NCBI GenBank assembly: GCA_014058105.1
Contig: JACGCM010002894.1
Span: 2,045,455 to 2,109,454 of the forward strand
DNA from: Kingdonia uniflora
Lineage: Eukaryota; Streptophyta; Magnoliopsida; Ranunculales; Circaeasteraceae
Direction: 5' to 3'
DNA: 64,000 nt
The position numbers were made by a program, and so were the translations under genes. Under the pieces are notes generated by a model. The model saw nothing but the letters and a program-made list of their open reading frames with translations, was not told where the DNA came from and searched no databases. The number at the start of each line of letters is the position of its first letter. The first letter of the stretch is position 1. Shown in pieces: positions 63,681-64,000 of the stretch.

Positions 63681-63702
63681 GGGGTGCAACACGAGGACTT
63701 CC
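63681..63702 (-). pseudogene. 5S 3'-end remnant (22 nt), third copy
   Basis: Same junction with the GACGATACG spacer element as at 2361-2382 and 41026-41047. Confidence 0.88.
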
Positions 63703-63804
63703 GACGATACGCATTCCCATGGTCAAGATAGTGTGCGGATGCCAGCAACGGCCTATAATATGAAATCTCCCTTTTGCGTTTACAAAAACACAAAACTCAA
63801 AAGT

Positions 63805-63940
63805 GGAGTGCAACACAGTACTTCCAGGAATTCCCCACCAATCCCTAGTACTACTCCTCGCCAAAGCCCCAACGCTTAACTAACGGAGTGTTCTGATGGG
63901 AACCGTGGCAATTAAGTGCGGGATTTTAAACTCGCACGCC
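63805..63940 (-). pseudogene. 5S gene with many 1-nt insertions at window end
   Basis: Recognisable end to end but about 136 bp long because of scattered single-base insertions and some losses. Equivalent to 2480-2599 and 41145-41264. The flanking spacer has the same error style, so this is probably an unpolished contig end and not a real decayed gene. Confidence 0.75.
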
Positions 63941-64000
63941 TAAGCTTGCAAATCTAATATTAACCTTCTACCATCCACCTTCTTCCCCCACTTGACACCG
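63941..64000. other. Partial 5S spacer at window end
   Basis: The upstream promoter tract and start of the spacer core, with extra inserted bases. Confidence 0.8.

Larger units (their letters stand above)
63318..63804. other. Rearranged spacer region without a full gene (487 bp)
   Basis: A left-block-type spacer start (counterpart of 23795) switches to a middle-block-type tail with several ACAAAAC copies by about 63480. A 34-nt 5S fragment, the truncated spacer of a third left-block-like copy and a 22-nt 5S fragment follow. Confidence 0.85.
1..64000 (-). repeat. 5S rDNA tandem array (whole window)
   Basis: The entire window is a head-to-tail array of 5S rRNA gene plus spacer, all in one orientation. 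Units are about 311 bp in the outer blocks and 318-325 bp in the middle. Spacers share four landmarks: an AT-rich upstream tract with a GCAATTGC palindrome next to the gene start, a TTGACCGCCGGCGTGCCACT core, a 7-bp inverted repeat CGTATCG/CGATACG around a 10-nt loop, and a T-rich tract just downstream of each gene. No other gene, transposon or CRISPR array is visible. This organisation is typical of plant nuclear 5S loci; the species is not identifiable here. Confidence 0.97.

Noticed and set aside
58..63879. Many open reading frames of 60-127 codons on both strands with near-identical 73-90-residue translations
   Set aside because: They recur once per 5S unit, always run through the rRNA gene and its spacer, overlap on both strands, and break wherever a unit carries an indel. 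They are conceptual shadows of a tandem rDNA repeat and not a protein family.
63655..63879. 74-residue open frame on the plus strand near the end
   Set aside because: It lies in indel-rich 5S repeat sequence with probable consensus errors and has no protein-like features.
1..64000. 5S-derived SINE insertions or retrotransposons within the array
   Set aside because: No tRNA- or 5S-headed SINE body, LTR or coding domain was seen; every stretch could be read as 5S gene or its spacer.
1..64000. tRNA or other small RNA genes hidden in the spacers
   Set aside because: No tRNA A/B-box pair or cloverleaf was recognised in the spacers; the internal boxes present belong to the 5S genes.
1..64000. Species or family assignment of the plant
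   Set aside because: The 5S gene is too conserved and the spacer was not recognised; naming a taxon would need a database search.

Overview
The window is one continuous tandem array of 5S ribosomal RNA genes from a flowering-plant nuclear genome. No protein-coding gene is present. Every gene lies on the minus strand. Each unit is about 310-325 bp: a 119-nt 5S gene plus a spacer of about 190-205 bp. I place 194 full-length copies (118-121 nt) and about 19 truncated, rearranged, inverted or remnant pieces. The plant 5S identity rests on the 5' GGGTGCGATCATACCAGCAC start, the internal A box, intermediate element and C box, the GTTGCACCCC 3' end that pairs with the 5' end (helix I), and a T-run directly downstream. 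The species cannot be named from the sequence.

Numbering in the entries: RNA nt 1 is the 5' end, which is the HIGH plus-strand coordinate, and nt 119 is the 3' end. 'Control region' means nt 50-98, spanning the A box (nt 50-64), intermediate element (about nt 66-71) and C box (about nt 80-98). Changes are given against the majority sequence that I read by eye across this window. Variants outside nt 50-98 are mentioned only where notable.

Layout. (1) Left block L, 1 to about 25.3 kb: ~311-bp units, highly diverged from each other, with several deletion scars. (2) Middle block M, about 25.4-38.1 kb: more homogeneous ~318/325-bp units alternating as a ~643-bp dimer, with extra ACAAAAC copies in the spacer and a recurrent A43U change in alternate genes. 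(3) Right block L', about 38.1-63.4 kb: a diverged second copy of L in the same orientation and order, offset by about 38.7-43.7 kb depending on insertions and deletions. (4) About 63.48-64 kb: one M-type spacer tail followed by the start of a third L-like copy. The array is thus a nested hierarchy: monomer (~0.31 kb), dimer (0.64 kb, M), 5-unit (about 1.55 kb), 9-unit (2.8 kb), and an L-M super-repeat of roughly 38 kb.

The last ~250 bases carry many single-base insertions unlike the rest and look like an unpolished contig end. The genes work as a multicopy source of 5S rRNA transcribed by RNA polymerase III through internal promoters. Only three copies match the consensus throughout the control region, so many L and L' copies may be weak or silent.
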